Under the pieces are notes generated by a model. It had not been told where the DNA came from, searched no databases, and was given only the letters and a program-made list of their open reading frames with translations. A program made the translations under genes and the position numbers. Below are positions 13,451 to 26,120 of a DNA stretch of 64,000 bases, piece after piece (the first letter of the stretch is position 1; every line of letters begins with the position of its first letter). Origin of the DNA: Acanthacorydalis orientalis (taxonomy: Eukaryota; Arthropoda; Insecta; Megaloptera; Corydalidae); the NCBI GenBank assembly GCA_034766995.1, contig CM068320.1, forward strand, positions 17,916,687 through 17,980,686, written 5' to 3'.

Positions 13451-14099
13451 CAGGTATATGATTTAAAACAAAACATATATCATGTTATTTCTGTCACTTT
13501 AATGCTGGTACCTCTTCACGTTATAATAAATAGTTATGTTAAAATAATCGCGAAAGATAATAATACCGCGATGTTAGTATTTTTCCAATATTATAATTAA
13601 TATAACCTTTTTACGTATATTTTGATTATACGTATGTTTAATATTTGCATATAACAGTTAAATATTTTTTTTTATATTGTTAATACGGTATCAGTAACAT
13701 AACTACTACTTTCATCAAATTACATTTTTGCACGTAAGAGAAATAATACAATTTATCGTTTGAATTACTTGATTATAAATCTGGCGATAAAGTTTCATTT
13801 TTTTTAATCTTAAAATAAAATACATGCTCTAATAAATATTCATCAATCGTACTTAATTATATTCTTATATGCACCAATCGATGAAGGAAACCCGTTTACT
13901 TTGATTGATACTTTTAAGCATATCATTAAGATTTCGATTACTGTAATTACACAAGCGAATTTATAAAGTCTTAATAAAGACTATTTCCAAAGCTGATAAA
14001 GTAGCATGTGTGTGTGTGTATATTTGTTGCCTTTCTAGTTTTCTCTAAAAAATTTTAATAAGGGAAAAATAAACGTAAATACATGTCAATAGGTATGTA

Positions 14100-14104
<5 letters not shown>
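13451..14104. other. AT-rich noncoding stretch
   Basis: Nothing recognisable; a short (TG)n is at about 14008-14018. Confidence 0.6.

Positions 14105-14155
<51 letters not shown>
14105..14155. repeat. (TA)n microsatellite
   Basis: 51 bp of pure TA. Confidence 0.97.
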
Positions 14156-14157
<2 letters not shown>

Positions 14158-14780
14158 AAAAACAATTTACTACATGCAAATAAATTATAATTTAGTACAA
14201 TTTTCAATTCTCAACATACACGCATGAAATTATAAATGTTTTTATTTTATTTATTCGCTCCGCCTCAAAGTGTTGATATAATTATGATTTCCAGAACAAT
14301 TATAATTCCTAAAATGCAAAATTTAAATACTACATTTCATTCATCTGTATTATTTTTTTAAAATATGTCCTTCATTTATTTACTTTTAAATAACGTAACA
14401 ATTTATTTTTTCAAATTTGAAACTAGTTGTAAAATAACAAAAATGATTTTATTTCATTAAAATCATTGATAGATTATTAAACATTATACCGATATTCATA
14501 AAAAAATTAATAACTATCAAAATGGTACATTTTTAAAATGTTCTACAAATTTTTAATGAAATCGCCATCATCATCATTCTAACTTCATATATCTGGTATA
14601 AACTTAATTCTAATTATTATAATTCAACAACCAAATACATTTTTTTTTCGTATACAATTCTAAAAAAAATTCTATTTTGTATACTTTTGTATTCTCCTTT
14701 TAACAGTTAAGTTTTGTTTCTGAATTGTCTTTTGCATAAAGCAACTAAAAGAGTTCTAGTATAAGTTTTATTTGTATACA
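14156..14780. other. AT-rich noncoding stretch
   Basis: Nothing recognisable. Confidence 0.6.
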
Positions 14781-14783
14781 TAT

Positions 14784-14826
14784 ACACACATACATACATA
14801 CATACATACACTCACTCACTCACTCA

Positions 14827-14876
<50 letters not shown>

Positions 14877-14882
14877 TGAGTG
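14784..14882. repeat. Compound (CATA)n(CTCA)n(TA)n palindromic array
   Basis: CATA repeats, then ACTC repeats to about 14829, then TA to about 14873, then CAGTGAGTGA. The last motif is the near reverse complement of the CTCA block, so the TA array is flanked by inverted arms and the whole can fold on itself. Confidence 0.9.
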
Positions 14883-15142
14883 AACAAAAAACTGAGGCAT
14901 ACAATTAGAATATTTTAGAAAACTACTTATTAATCAGCTGTTTGCAAAATACTCATGTATGATTTTTAAAAAAGAACTATGCTTTTAAACATATGTTTAT
15001 GTAAAAATATTTAAATACATTGAAACAGCGGACATCCTTAACATTTTTTGTTTGTACCATCCGCATTAAATTCAAAACATTTCTTTTTCTTATATACATG
15101 CATACAAACATCTACACTAATGTACACATACACACACCTACA

Positions 15143-15220
15143 CTATATATATATATATACATATACATATACATATGTATATACATATACATATGTATAT
15201 ACATATACATATGTATATAC

Positions 15221-15301
<81 letters not shown>

Positions 15302-15305
15302 CATA
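15143..15305. repeat. (TA)n array with 18-bp minisatellite
   Basis: Inside a TA/TACA-rich array, CATATGTATATACATATA recurs with an 18-bp period (starts at 15172, 15190 and 15208). The array abuts the outer edge of repeat A copy 1. Confidence 0.93.
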
Positions 15306-15778
15306 TATTATATCTACTCAAATTTTAGAACAAATATTCTACAAACTAGCTAACAAATTAAACACTAAAAAAAATCAAAATACTCTTCTTTACACAAACA
15401 GTTTATATACATATATATAATATTAAATTTTGTATCAAATGTCGTTCTAAATAAGACATTACTTTTAACATTATTTAAGTTTTCTCTTTCATGAAACGAA
15501 TATCCATTTTAACTTAAGCATTGTAAATTCATCTCAAATAATATAATATTGAATAAATGAATAAATCGTTCAGTAATCCAAAATTTGACATTAAGCTAAT
15601 CAAATGTTTGATTTACAGAAGGAAAACTAATTTGAATTTACCATATATCATGGTGTATTATAATACAATTTTATGTCCAAAATCGAAATTAAGGGGATTA
15701 CATTTTTTATAGAATCACCACCTTGTTTTGGCATACTGTGTTTTAAAACACTGTGCCGGGATTGTATCTAGAAGGCTA
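15302..15778 (-). repeat. Unclassified repeat A, copy 1 (inverted)
   Basis: On the minus strand this reads collinearly with 18124-18725: a CTTCTAGAT segment, then CATGATATATGGT, then TTCCTTCTGTAAATC, then TTAAAATGGATATTCG, then TTTGTTAGCTAGTTTGTA, ending at a TA array. Long blocks are nearly identical. It holds no transposase-like frame. A small hairpin at about 15729-15755 (arms GTGTTTT and AAAACAC) lies within it. Confidence 0.85.
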
Positions 15779-16130
15779 TGACTATGCATTTTATTTTTTA
15801 AAAAAAATATTTAAAATGCATTACTGAATGAATTTATGTTATATATCAAAGTTTATATTCCTTTTTTAAAAAAATAATGGATTTAATTTCTATATACACA
15901 CAATAAATTCTGTGTATTATTTTAAAGTTTCTGTTTTTGTATTGGCCGAACAAGACAATCCCCTATTTTTTCATAAATCTTTTGAATTTTAAGGGTCGCT
16001 TTATATGCCGAGATATAGGGTATCTATTTGGATAAACTAGCCAGTGTTACGATTAAAAGAGGACCAAGGCTCTTATAAAACTATGAAGCATTAAAACTAT
16101 GTACTTATAAAACGATGAAGAATTTAATTA
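15779..16130. other. AT-rich noncoding stretch
   Basis: Contains a 9-bp-arm inverted repeat (TGCATTTTA at 15785-15793 with TAAAATGCA at 15812-15820); no gene. Confidence 0.55.
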
Positions 16131-16190
16131 TATATATATACATATAATAGCCAATATTAGACTTAAATTTTAAAATAATTACATAAACAG
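16130..16190. repeat. Dispersed repeat C, copy 2
   Basis: Matches 8295-8356 through the TA tract and about 40 bases of unique tail, with only a few differences. Confidence 0.75.
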
Positions 16191-16925
16191 AAAAACTGAA
16201 AAAATAAAACAGGGAAATATAAAAACATAAGTTAAAAATGGTAATTTAATAAAATTTAATTTGAATTCTTTTAACGGACTGAAATATATTGTTTTCACTG
16301 ACAAATATTTCAACAAGTTTAATATCAAAATACCTAGCAGATATTAAATTTAGGAGTTTAATTTATAGTACTATTTTTGTATTTAAAAGTTTGGTACTAT
16401 AAACAAATATGATAGAAAATATAAATGTTTTATAATAATACACATCGAATAAGTGGACTGCGCTTATTTTCTATGAGAAAGCATACACTTTTTATTATAT
16501 CAACTTAGAAACATATTTCGTAATAATATAATTATTATTTTTATATATACAACATGATACCATAATTATTATTTATATATAATTTTCATTCTTTTATTTA
16601 TTATATATTTTTGATTTATGTCACATTTGGCAACAGATCCGCCGATATTTAAAAGAAGTATTACAATGCGTACTAAACATTTAATAATTGATTGATTCGA
16701 GCCTCGTGTTATTACTAATGTACGGTCATTGTAATTTCGATTTTTAAATATGTCTTTTTAATAAGAACTTATAGAATATTCATTATAATTCAAATTGAAA
16801 AAAAGATACATAGAAACGTACAAAACTATCCAATACCAAAGAACATGTCGAAGAGAGTAAACAAAGAGAGAGAATACAAGAAACAACATTAAACGAATTC
16901 AAAAATCAAATGATCATGGAAACGA
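16191..16925. other. AT-rich noncoding stretch
   Basis: A slightly more complex patch lies at 16620-16735; otherwise nothing is seen. Confidence 0.55.
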
Positions 16926-16945
16926 ATATATATATATATATACAT

Positions 16946-17010
<65 letters not shown>
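16926..17010. repeat. (TA)n(CA)n(TA)n microsatellite
   Basis: TA, then TACACACA, then a long pure TA block. Confidence 0.97.
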
Positions 17011-17013
<3 letters not shown>

Positions 17014-17084
17014 GAGCGATGCAAAAAAGTACAGTTGAAAGAATACAACGTTGTGTTCCCATTTACAGCACAAATTTATTAATT

Positions 17085-17520
17085 TCACTGCCCGGATCCG
17101 ATAAAAATATATTCAGAGAAATATTTCACAACGCGACACAATTTGACTAATTTCATTTGCATATCGGCATCTGCAGTTCGGATTCTGATCATAGAGCAGC
17201 GACGAAGAAGAAGAAGCGAACGTATATACGTGTAAAATACATGACACGGTAACTCGATCGATACGCGCGATTGTGTATATTTATTTCCATCTGCGGCATT
17301 ATAAATTACGACAGATAAGATATCAGACGCAGCAAATTAGCGCCGCCACCTGCTCGAATGTCGCATCGAAATCTCCAGCATCTATAAAGCGCGTGCTGGG
17401 ATTCCGCGATAGTGAACGTTGTTGCATTCGCTCGTATTTTTCATTTCAGTGCCGTTTTTCAAGGAGACCTTACTTAATTGCGACATTTGATCCGTAATCA
17501 CTAAGCATCTTGATACGCAT
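17085..17520. other. GC-elevated island D, candidate conserved noncoding region
   Basis: Dense, high-complexity sequence rich in CpG relative to its surroundings, with CATCTGCGGC, TTATAAATTACGAC, TTTGCAT and GCGCGATTG motifs. A 74-codon frame from 17273 has no recognisable domain. It lies inside the interval bounded by the inverted repeat A copies. AT-rich homeodomain-type sites in a GC-richer setting suggest an enhancer, but this is inference. Confidence 0.45.
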
Positions 17521-17763
17521 CCCACAACTATACATCGTGATTTATAATTACACTTCAAAACAGAAAGAAATAAATAAATTCGAATCGTACAGATTCAAAA
17601 CTACACATCCATTTCAATCGTACATTTTTGTATATTTGGAAGCGAAAATAAAAAATAAATTATTACATTTAAGTAATTTTTTCGTCAACACAAATAAAAT
17701 CTATGAATATTTTATTTTGTGAACATCATTCTGCCTCAATTATAATACACTCTATTAAAATAA
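17521..17763. other. AT-rich noncoding stretch
   Basis: Nothing recognisable. Confidence 0.55.
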
Positions 17764-17810
17764 ATTATTTATTGGCTAAAAATTATAAAAAATATAGTTA
17801 ATTCTTACAA
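17764..17810 (+). repeat. Repeat B, copy 1
   Basis: About 47 bases matching 18935-18985 in the same orientation (TATTTATTGGCTAAAAATTA against TATTTATTGACTAACAATTA), about 1.17 kb apart. The pair brackets the plus-oriented repeat A copies. Confidence 0.7.
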
Positions 17811-17972
17811 AGAATTCAAATTAATTTTCAGTAAAATGCCATTTTTTCACTCATTATTTTTCATCTTTTTATTATTTTATCTTTTATTATTTTAATACTT
17901 TATAGTTCTATAAGAATAGAATATTTCATAATTTTGTAAGATTCTTGACCCCTTTTTAATCATATCACTGTC

Positions 17973-18110
17973 CACTTTGTGCAAATAAATAATTCAAACT
18001 ATTTTTCTTTCTGTCAAATCAAACACTTGATTAGCTTAATGTCAAATTTCGATTACCTAAGGAATTATTCATTTGTTCGATATTATATTATTTAAGTGAC
18101 ATGAATTTAT
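17973..18110 (+). repeat. Repeat A, partial diverged copy
   Basis: Aligns with 18356-18510: CACTTTGT, then an AATTATTTTTC/CTTCTGT-like block, then GCTTAATGTCAAATTT, then TATTATATTATTT. It is more diverged than the other two copies and runs directly into the third, so the locus is partly tandem. Confidence 0.7.
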
Positions 18111-18123
18111 AGTCCTTAAATTT

Positions 18124-18725
18124 AGTCTTCTAGATGCAATCCGTGCACAATGTTTTAATATACAGGTGTTAAAACAAGGCAATGCTCACGAATTTCGTTT
18201 TTGAGATTTTAAAACCAAAAATGTAATTTCCCTAATTTCCTTTTAGAAATAAAATTCTGTCATAAAATGTAAAAGAGTTGTTTAATTTAGAATTGTCTTA
18301 TACGACCGATATATGATAAATGTATAAATTTTATCTTAAAATTTCGAACTCGACTTACACTTTGTCGCCTTATCATGATATATAGTAATTGAAATTATTT
18401 TTCCTTCTGTAAATCCAACATTTTATTAGATTAATGTCAAATTTTGGATTACTGAAGGACTTATTCATTTATTCAATATTATATTATTTGAGATGAATTT
18501 ACAATTCTTAAGTTAAAATGGATATTCGTTTCATGAAAAAGAAAACTTAAATAATGTTAAAAGTAATGTCATTAAAACGCCATTTGATACAAAATTTAAT
18601 ATTATATTTGTGTTTGTTTAATATGATATATAATAATAATGTTTGTGGAAAAAAAAGTATTTTGTTTCTTTTAGTGTTTAATTTGTTAGCTAGTTTGTAA
18701 AATATTTGTTTTAAAAATTGAGTCG
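18124..18725 (+). repeat. Unclassified repeat A, copy 2
   Basis: The longest copy of the family. It is opposite in orientation to 15302-15778 and carries about 100 extra bases around 18240-18370. It ends at a TA array, as copy 1 does. Confidence 0.85.
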
Positions 18726-18726
18726 C

Positions 18727-18927
<201 letters not shown>

Positions 18928-18934
18928 TTATTAA

Positions 18935-18985
18935 AAAATTATTTATTGACTAACAATTACAAAAAATATAGTTAATTCCTTACAA
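18935..18985 (+). repeat. Repeat B, copy 2
   Basis: Direct copy of 17764-17810. Confidence 0.7.
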
Positions 18986-19726
18986 TTTTCCATTAAAATA
19001 AACCCAACGAATTTATTTCAACTGTTACCAAATTCTTCATGTTTAAATAAGACTCATAAGATATAAAGAATTAAGTACACAAAAATGCTGGTATACAAAA
19101 ATGGTTAATGTATATTAATTTCATTTAAGTGAACAAAATTATTATTTTGATTGTAAAATAAAAAATTAGTAGCGAAAACATAATAGATCTGTCTACACAA
19201 ACAATTGTCGTTTTTAAAATGAAATAAGTTAGTTAACGGTAATTGTTATTGTACGGTTTGTATTTTCTTGTGTACATATTTTACTTTATTTAATAAATCT
19301 TTACTGAGTTTGTATTTCTGATAACCAGTTTTAATCGATTTAAGTAAAAATTTTAATGTTCTTAACAGTCTAGCTAAAATACGAAGCAGTTGAAGCTTAT
19401 TGTATGAAATACGGATTCGAGAATGACCTTAAATAATATAGCTACAAAATAACATTAAGTTATCATACATGAGATTATACAAAATGTCTTGAAGTTTATT
19501 TCAAGAAAAACAAATTACAAAAAATTCTCAACACAAAATTTTATTTTATCCATATATAAATGTGTATGATTAATTCGATTTATTTTAATTACGAAAAGTG
19601 TGTAATAAGAACTTAAAAAACTAAACATTTTTCGAAGTATATCAACAGGATTATCAGTACATAATCTTACAAAGATAACTAAAATATTAAAACATATACT
19701 AAATATATTTAAAAAAAAAAACATGA

Positions 19727-19728
<2 letters not shown>
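18986..19728. other. AT-rich noncoding stretch
   Basis: Nothing recognisable. Confidence 0.6.

Positions 19729-19774
<46 letters not shown>
19729..19774. repeat. (TA)n microsatellite
   Basis: 46 bp of pure TA. Confidence 0.97.
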
Positions 19775-19778
<4 letters not shown>

Positions 19779-20138
19779 GAAAGAGAAAAGCTTTGTAATA
19801 TATTCCGTAAGTTTGTACAAATCAAGAGATGCAAAAACACTTTCATTTTTTTCCTAATTTTCACTGCACATTATTTTTTATTGTATTTTAAAAGCAGAAT
19901 GGTATTTTTAATATTTATTATACATTTTTAAACACTCAGGTTCATTGATGAAATATCATTGTTTTCAAGTAATATAACAAAACATATTTAAAATTAAGTA
20001 AAGAAATATTTTTCAATTATAGGATGAAACATTTTTCATCTCTTTGACGAAACAGTGACAATCGCATATCAACGATTTGGTTCATTTTGCACGGCTGATC
20101 TCCATAAAACTTTAAATGATACCGAAGTCATTCTACCG

Positions 20139-20150
20139 TATGTATGTATG

Positions 20151-20237
<87 letters not shown>
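20139..20237. repeat. (TATG)n(TA)n microsatellite
   Basis: Four TATG units, then about 50 bp of TA, then TGTG and more TA. Confidence 0.97.
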
Positions 20238-21415
20238 CTTAACGTTTACTACAATTTAATTTTGTTAAAACATAATTAATTTTAATATAAAAAATTGATA
20301 TTCACTTTTACATCAACTTTTTAAAATAAAATTAACAAATATATTTTACTGAACAATACTTGAACAGACAAAATGTATATTTAAAATATTACTTCTTCCA
20401 TTACTAACATTTTTATATCGAAACTAATATAGTTCTATTCTTAGTTGATACATTTTTATAAATTCTTTTGTTGACTGATTTTTTCAACAAATTAACTACA
20501 GAATTCTTTTACTATAAAAATCATTTAAAATCTGAACAGATCTTAACTTTTCGAATACCTTTTATTTTTCAAATCCTCAAATGACAGGATAATTTTTTTA
20601 TCATTTTTAAGAAATTATTTTGTATATGTTGCCTTAATATAAGAATTCGTATACATACGCGAACTTAATAGAAGGATTAATATTTGAATTTAGACTAAAT
20701 CGGATTATTTACTACTAATTATATAAATACAAGTATAATTTATTCAAAATTATCTTAAACGTATCAGTAAGGTTACTTACCATTAGATAGCAATAATAAA
20801 ATATTATTTAAGTAACGAACTCACCTGAAACAAAATAAAATTATATTATAAAAATATCAGGAAAGATAAAAATTTTATTTACTAGAAAAGTAACAACTAC
20901 ACATGCATTTTCTCGAGATATTTCAAAAATATACTAATATATATATTTAAAATTACTGTACAAACTTGTATAATTGACATTTAAGAATCATAAAAATTCT
21001 GGATTGGCCGAAATCTAGAAAGATACTTTTACATTTTGTTTTTATGAACTATGTCTCATAACAACGGAAATATCCTCCGCGTTGTACGGGATTCTTCTGC
21101 ATGTGAAATATGGAGATGAACAACCATTTAGAAATATTGTACTTATGATATAATAAACAATTATATTACTAGTCTAAATTATACAATATAATTACACACA
21201 ATTACTAGAAAATAACACAAAATAAATAATACGAATATCTCAAATATAAACAACTTATTCCGTTATCTCAACTTAAAACTTTCACATTAAAAAAAAATAC
21301 GCATTTTAAATCTTTTATATCGTTTTGTTGTTAAATCCAGAAAGAATGTAACAAATATTAACATATTATTTAAAGAGACATACAAATGAGTGCAAATATA
21401 AATTTAAATTTATGC

Positions 21416-21418
<3 letters not shown>
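20238..21418. other. AT-rich noncoding stretch
   Basis: About 1.2 kb with no gene. A small GC-richer patch at 21060-21110 includes short ACAACG/CGTTGT inverted arms. Confidence 0.6.

Positions 21419-21446
<28 letters not shown>
21419..21446. repeat. Short (TA)n microsatellite
   Basis: 28 bp of TA. Confidence 0.95.
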
Positions 21447-21450
<4 letters not shown>

Positions 21451-22198
21451 AAATACATAAAGAAACAGAGAGAAACACATATACACATATTATAAGTGAC
21501 TGTTTGTGTGGATTTATACATATCCATTATGTACTGAACTGAAATTGCTCTACCTTTAATTTTATTATTTAATTAAAGAAACATTAATTACATTCACTTC
21601 TTAATAATCGTGCCTGTCAATAATTTAACACTGTTGGTTTAAGCGAGAATGGATTATAAAGTACAAAAAATATGGTTTTATTGCAAGTGACGTGAATATT
21701 TATTTGACACATAACTTAATTCTATTACACATGTTAAGATAATTCCAACTATAAATATCAAAGTTTATTATTACTGACAGTATTATCAATCTTTACTTTT
21801 ATGGTAGATTTTACGAGTTTCGTTTTTACTTTCTACATTTTAATTGCCCCGAATATATTTCAATATACATATATATTATTCTAAATAATACTTTTCCGAA
21901 TTATATTTATTTTATATTCTAAACAATTTTATTGGTTCCGATTTTAGATGAATTAGATTTTTTTTTACATGATTGATAACTGTCCGTATCATGTTTGATC
22001 CAGCCAAATAAAACATTGACACAGTGATATAAAACAGACATAATTAAATATAAACCTTCAACTTAACGCACATCAATTCATGCCTTAAAAAATTTCAAAC
22101 ATTTGTTAACAATATCTAGAAATGTTTATTCACACCAAAGAAAAAATGTTTTGATTTTAATATATGGTTCTGTAAATGAACGCGCTAAACAATAAGAC

Positions 22199-22203
<5 letters not shown>

Positions 22204-22248
<45 letters not shown>
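22204..22248. repeat. (TA)n microsatellite
   Basis: 45 bp of pure TA. Confidence 0.97.
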
Positions 22249-22250
<2 letters not shown>

Positions 22251-23531
22251 CACACATATATTTATATATACATAAGTATATTTACTCTTTAATACAAAAT
22301 ATATTATTTTAATCATGTGGTAATCAAATCATTTTAAATTATTATAATAAATGCCGTACAAAAATTAGATAAAATCAGTTGAATATTTTCTGCGATTACA
22401 TTTATCATTTATATGTACATACTTATAAGTAAAAAAAATTCAGAGAAATAGTATATAATGTAATTTATCAGCCTCGCATGTTCTCTGCAAAGACTTAATT
22501 ATAATATTTATTTTATCAAGTACCGTTTTTCACGCAGTTTAAAATTAAAAAAAACATATTACATTAAATCAAAGTGAACCTGTATGACTTATTAGTAAGG
22601 GTGTACGTTCTTATATGCATATAAAATTTTGAATTATTTAAAGTAGAATCTAGTAAGATTACTGTTATCGTTGTTTATATTAAATGCAGCTGCAAAGTAT
22701 TTACTTACTTTTTATATTAATGTATTTCAGACTCAAAGTAATTCATGCAATTGTTTTCACAATTAAAAATGAAAATGAAAAATAATGTACAGGAGCTCCA
22801 ATTATTTCACCATACATTCTATTTTAGTTTATAGAAAAACTATCAGAGTTATTTTAAAACCTACTAAAGTATAAACTAGGTTAAAATGATTTATGCTTCT
22901 AGATTAAATCAGAAATATTCTATAAAAAATATATTTTCAAAAAAAAAATACTGTGTGTATATATATATATATAAACATACACATATATAAACAAACATAT
23001 AAATATTTACTAAAAAAAACTTAAAATGTTCAATTGAAATCACATATCACCAGTTGTATACAATACTCCAAGTAATGCATAACACTTTTGAAAATAAAAC
23101 ACTAATAATTAAAGTATTTTTATTTTAATCAACATTATTTATCATCATACAAAAAAAAAACAAATGTTTGGAAACGTTTTATTTTTTATATACTTGTAAA
23201 TATTTTTTTTTTGAAAAAAATAAAAATGAACCGCTTTTTCAGTGTTCAAATGATATGAATTTCTAAAAAAAATTTACATACAAAATGTGACCATTAGTAT
23301 CAAACTTTTTTTTAATAATTCCAACCTATTATTTGAAAATTATTTCAATTCAGACAAAAATATACTTTTAATGTAAGAAATGTTTTCTTCGATAACATTT
23401 GAAAAAAGAATATAACTCAAATTATTTTTCTTTTTTATTTACTAAACAAATATTTGAGAAAAACAATATAAATAAATCAGTACTTGATCAGTACATTGAT
23501 TTAAAACTAAGAAGTTGTAAGATAATATATA
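22249..23531. other. AT-rich noncoding stretch
   Basis: About 1.3 kb rich in A and T homopolymers; a short TA tract is at 22957-22972. No gene. Confidence 0.6.
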
Positions 23532-24818
23532 CGAGGGTAGGCTAAAAATTTCCGGGCCTGAATAAAAAAACAACATATTTTTGGTTCGAGTTTCATTTAT
23601 TTCTCAACAAAATCATTTCCATTTAGCTCGATACACTTTTCACACCAATGTTCTAGAGCGGTTATGCCAGACTGATAGGCCGATTTGTTAAAATTCTCAA
23701 AATAGCCATTTATAGCGTCGGTGAATTCATTGTCATTCGGAAATATTTTTCCACCGATTCATTTATTGAAGTTAGGAAAGAGCTATAAGTCGCTTAAGGA
23801 TAAATCTGGTGAGTATGGTGGGTGGGAAATTAATTCGAACTTTAATTCATTGATTTTAGTCATCGCAACAACTGATTTATGGGATGGTGCATTGTCATTA
23901 TGAAACAGTTGTGTCAGTATGTGTCAGTTTTTTCTTGATTTCATCGTTCAAATACTGCAATAAATTCGTATAATACTCGCTCTTAATTGTTTTTCCCTTT
24001 TTAAAGATGTCAATAAAGAGTATTCCACGCACATCCCAAAAAACAGTCGCCATAACCTTACCAGCCGATGGAATTGCCTTTGCCTGGTTTGGAGTTGATT
24101 CGCCTTTCAGAGTCCATTGTTTCGACTGTTGTTTTGTCTCAAGAGTGTAATGGTGGACTCAAGTCTCATCAAAGGTTATATATCGACATAAAAATTCGGT
24201 TGGATCGCGCTTTAAGAAATCCAAACAATCGGTTGAAACGTCATTTCGATATCGTCTTTGGTCAGGTGTGAGTAAACGTGGCACCCATCTAACGCACAGC
24301 TCTGTCATACTCAAATATTCATGCAACATATTGCGCACACGTTCCGGTGATATGCTAAAAGTCTTTGCTATCTCACTCGCTTTCACTTTACAGTCTGCCA
24401 AAACACTAGTGGATTTTTTTCAATCATATCTGGCGTAGTCACTTCAATGGGATGTCCACTGAATGGTTCGTCACTGGTGCTCATCCGACTCATTTTAAGT
24501 TCAACAACCCAGTGCTTAACCGTTGTATTCAATGAAGAAAAGTCCCCTAACATTGAATCCAGATTCTTTTTTATATCGGTTTCACTTAAACCTTTCAACA
24601 ACAAATATTTAATAACGGTACGAATTTCTACTTTTTCCATTTTTAAAAACAATGCTTGAGGAATTAGCTTCGGCGAGCTGTCAAACCAATACTAAACAAC
24701 TTATTGACTTTAACGTTCGAACACAAGCATAGGAAGAATGAAATCAAGCAAAACCATCAAAATATTGAGCATAGTAGCGCCGTCTATATGCGAGACCCAG
24801 AACTTTTCATTCTACCTT

Positions 24819-24820
<2 letters not shown>
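23532..24820 (-). mobile_element. Mariner element 1 (full length, inactive)
   Basis: The left terminal repeat (23532-23559, CGAGGGTAGGCTAAAAATTT...) matches the reverse complement of the right one (24793-24820) at about 20 of 28 positions. A TA precedes the left end, as expected for mariner target duplication, and a TA-rich tract lies just beyond the right end. The 1.29-kb length is typical for mariner. It carries one transposase pseudogene on the minus strand and appears to have landed at the edge of a TA microsatellite. Confidence 0.9.
23597..24652 (-). pseudogene. Mariner transposase pseudogene
   Basis: Cut-and-paste DNA transposase of the DD34D class. The N-terminal helix-turn-helix region reads through 24652-24400 (VKHWVVELK, GHPIEV). 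A frameshift near 24400 leads to a second frame (KVKASEIAKTFSISPERV, WVPRLLTPDQ). The first catalytic Asp is in TFDET at about 24162-24176, but the next Trp codon is TGA. Beyond it the frame shows GKVMATVFWD, then after another shift HNDNAPSHKS with the second Asp, and HPPYSPDLSLSDL with the third. The second and third Asp are 34 residues apart, as the class requires. All three Asp survive, yet frameshifts and at least three stops make it inactive. Confidence 0.9.

Positions 24821-24822
<2 letters not shown>

Positions 24823-24857
<35 letters not shown>
24823..24857. repeat. (TA)n microsatellite
   Basis: Directly adjoins the right end of mariner element 1. Confidence 0.97.
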
Positions 24858-24859
<2 letters not shown>

Positions 24860-25339
24860 GGGATAGCTCAGAAATCGATTAGAATAAACTACTAAAATGT
24901 ATAAGAATATTGAAAGTTTTAGTAAACATCATAAATAAAATTGTTATGCAGTATGTGTTTTTGACGTGTCGTTCATTAGAACATTGATTAAATAATTGAC
25001 AACTAAGCTGTCAAAATTATTTATACTTTAAATTTAATAATGGAAAGAATTATATCGAAAACTAATTTTCAGAACGCTCCAATTGATTCTTTTTTTGTGT
25101 ACTTTAAACAAGTGAAAATAAAAATGTATATTCTCACATAGATTCATTTGAGACAAAATTAATTAAAGCAGTTTGATATATCTACTTAGCAATATGTTAA
25201 TAAAACACTTATCTAAAACGAAATGAACGAGACCTTTATTCGAATATGCTTCATGTATTATCAAGAAATAATAAATTACATCAAGCACTATCTACTGCAG
25301 AATCAGAGAAAAATGAAAAACAATAATCGAAGAGAACAC
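24858..25339. other. AT-rich noncoding stretch
   Basis: Nothing recognisable. Confidence 0.6.
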
Positions 25340-25640
25340 AATGCATGTGAAGTGAAGCGGAGGACTCATCCCGACATACATATCCCTTCGCACAAGTGTT
25401 GATCTGATTTTGATTCAATAACTACCCGGCAGGTCCCCGATCGATTCACCGCGGGGAACTGATTCAAGCGGCGAGAAATTCAATTTAAATTGTGGCCGGA
25501 CAGAGCAGCCTGCCGCTGCGCGATCACACCCGATGCCATCATCATATTTTTAATACTACAATAAATACATTCGATTTCAATACGTTGATATGAATAAAAG
25601 GTATGAAACGGTTCCAACTGATTTCACGATTATCGTCGGC
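25340..25640. other. GC-elevated island E
   Basis: CpG-containing, high-complexity sequence centred on 25420-25545. It contains inverted 7-mers (CGGCAGG at 25427-25433, CCTGCCG at 25509-25515) and a perfect 12-bp palindrome CAATTTAAATTG (25481-25492). There is no coding frame of note. Candidate regulatory element. Confidence 0.45.
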
Positions 25641-26053
25641 TCGAAATGAATACGATTTCAGATGGAAAAATATTTTATAGATTCAAGTTTCCACATGTAA
25701 TTCGAAACAAACAGATTATTAATGTTTGGTTTAAACAGTTATAACATTATTTTCTAACCACACTTTTTACTTTTTAACTCAATTTCTATGTGCAGTGATT
25801 TAAATTATAAATAATAAATAAAACTGAAATAAAAAGAAACATTAAAATGTTATCAAAGCAACTCAATAAATGAACAAAAAGCACACATTATACAGCATAC
25901 GACATAAACATATCTACAGATATGACTAATACATTTTAAAACAATTTGACGATTTTTATGATAAATTAAATATTAAAAAATAAAAATCTACTTAGAAATA
26001 TAAAAATAATCAAAATAGATTTTGTATTATTAAGATTTGAGTATTTTTATCAA

Positions 26054-26056
<3 letters not shown>
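25641..26056. other. AT-rich noncoding stretch
   Basis: Nothing recognisable. Confidence 0.6.

Positions 26057-26118
<62 letters not shown>
26057..26118. repeat. (TA)n microsatellite
   Basis: 62 bp of pure TA. Confidence 0.97.

Positions 26119-26120
<2 letters not shown>

Noticed and set aside
15172..15225. Regular 18-bp repeats resembling a small CRISPR array
   Set aside because: There are no unique spacers, the DNA is eukaryotic, and the unit is a TA/CA microsatellite variant.
17510..17722. 70-codon open frame
   Set aside because: Lys/Asn/Phe/Ile-rich background composition, no motif.
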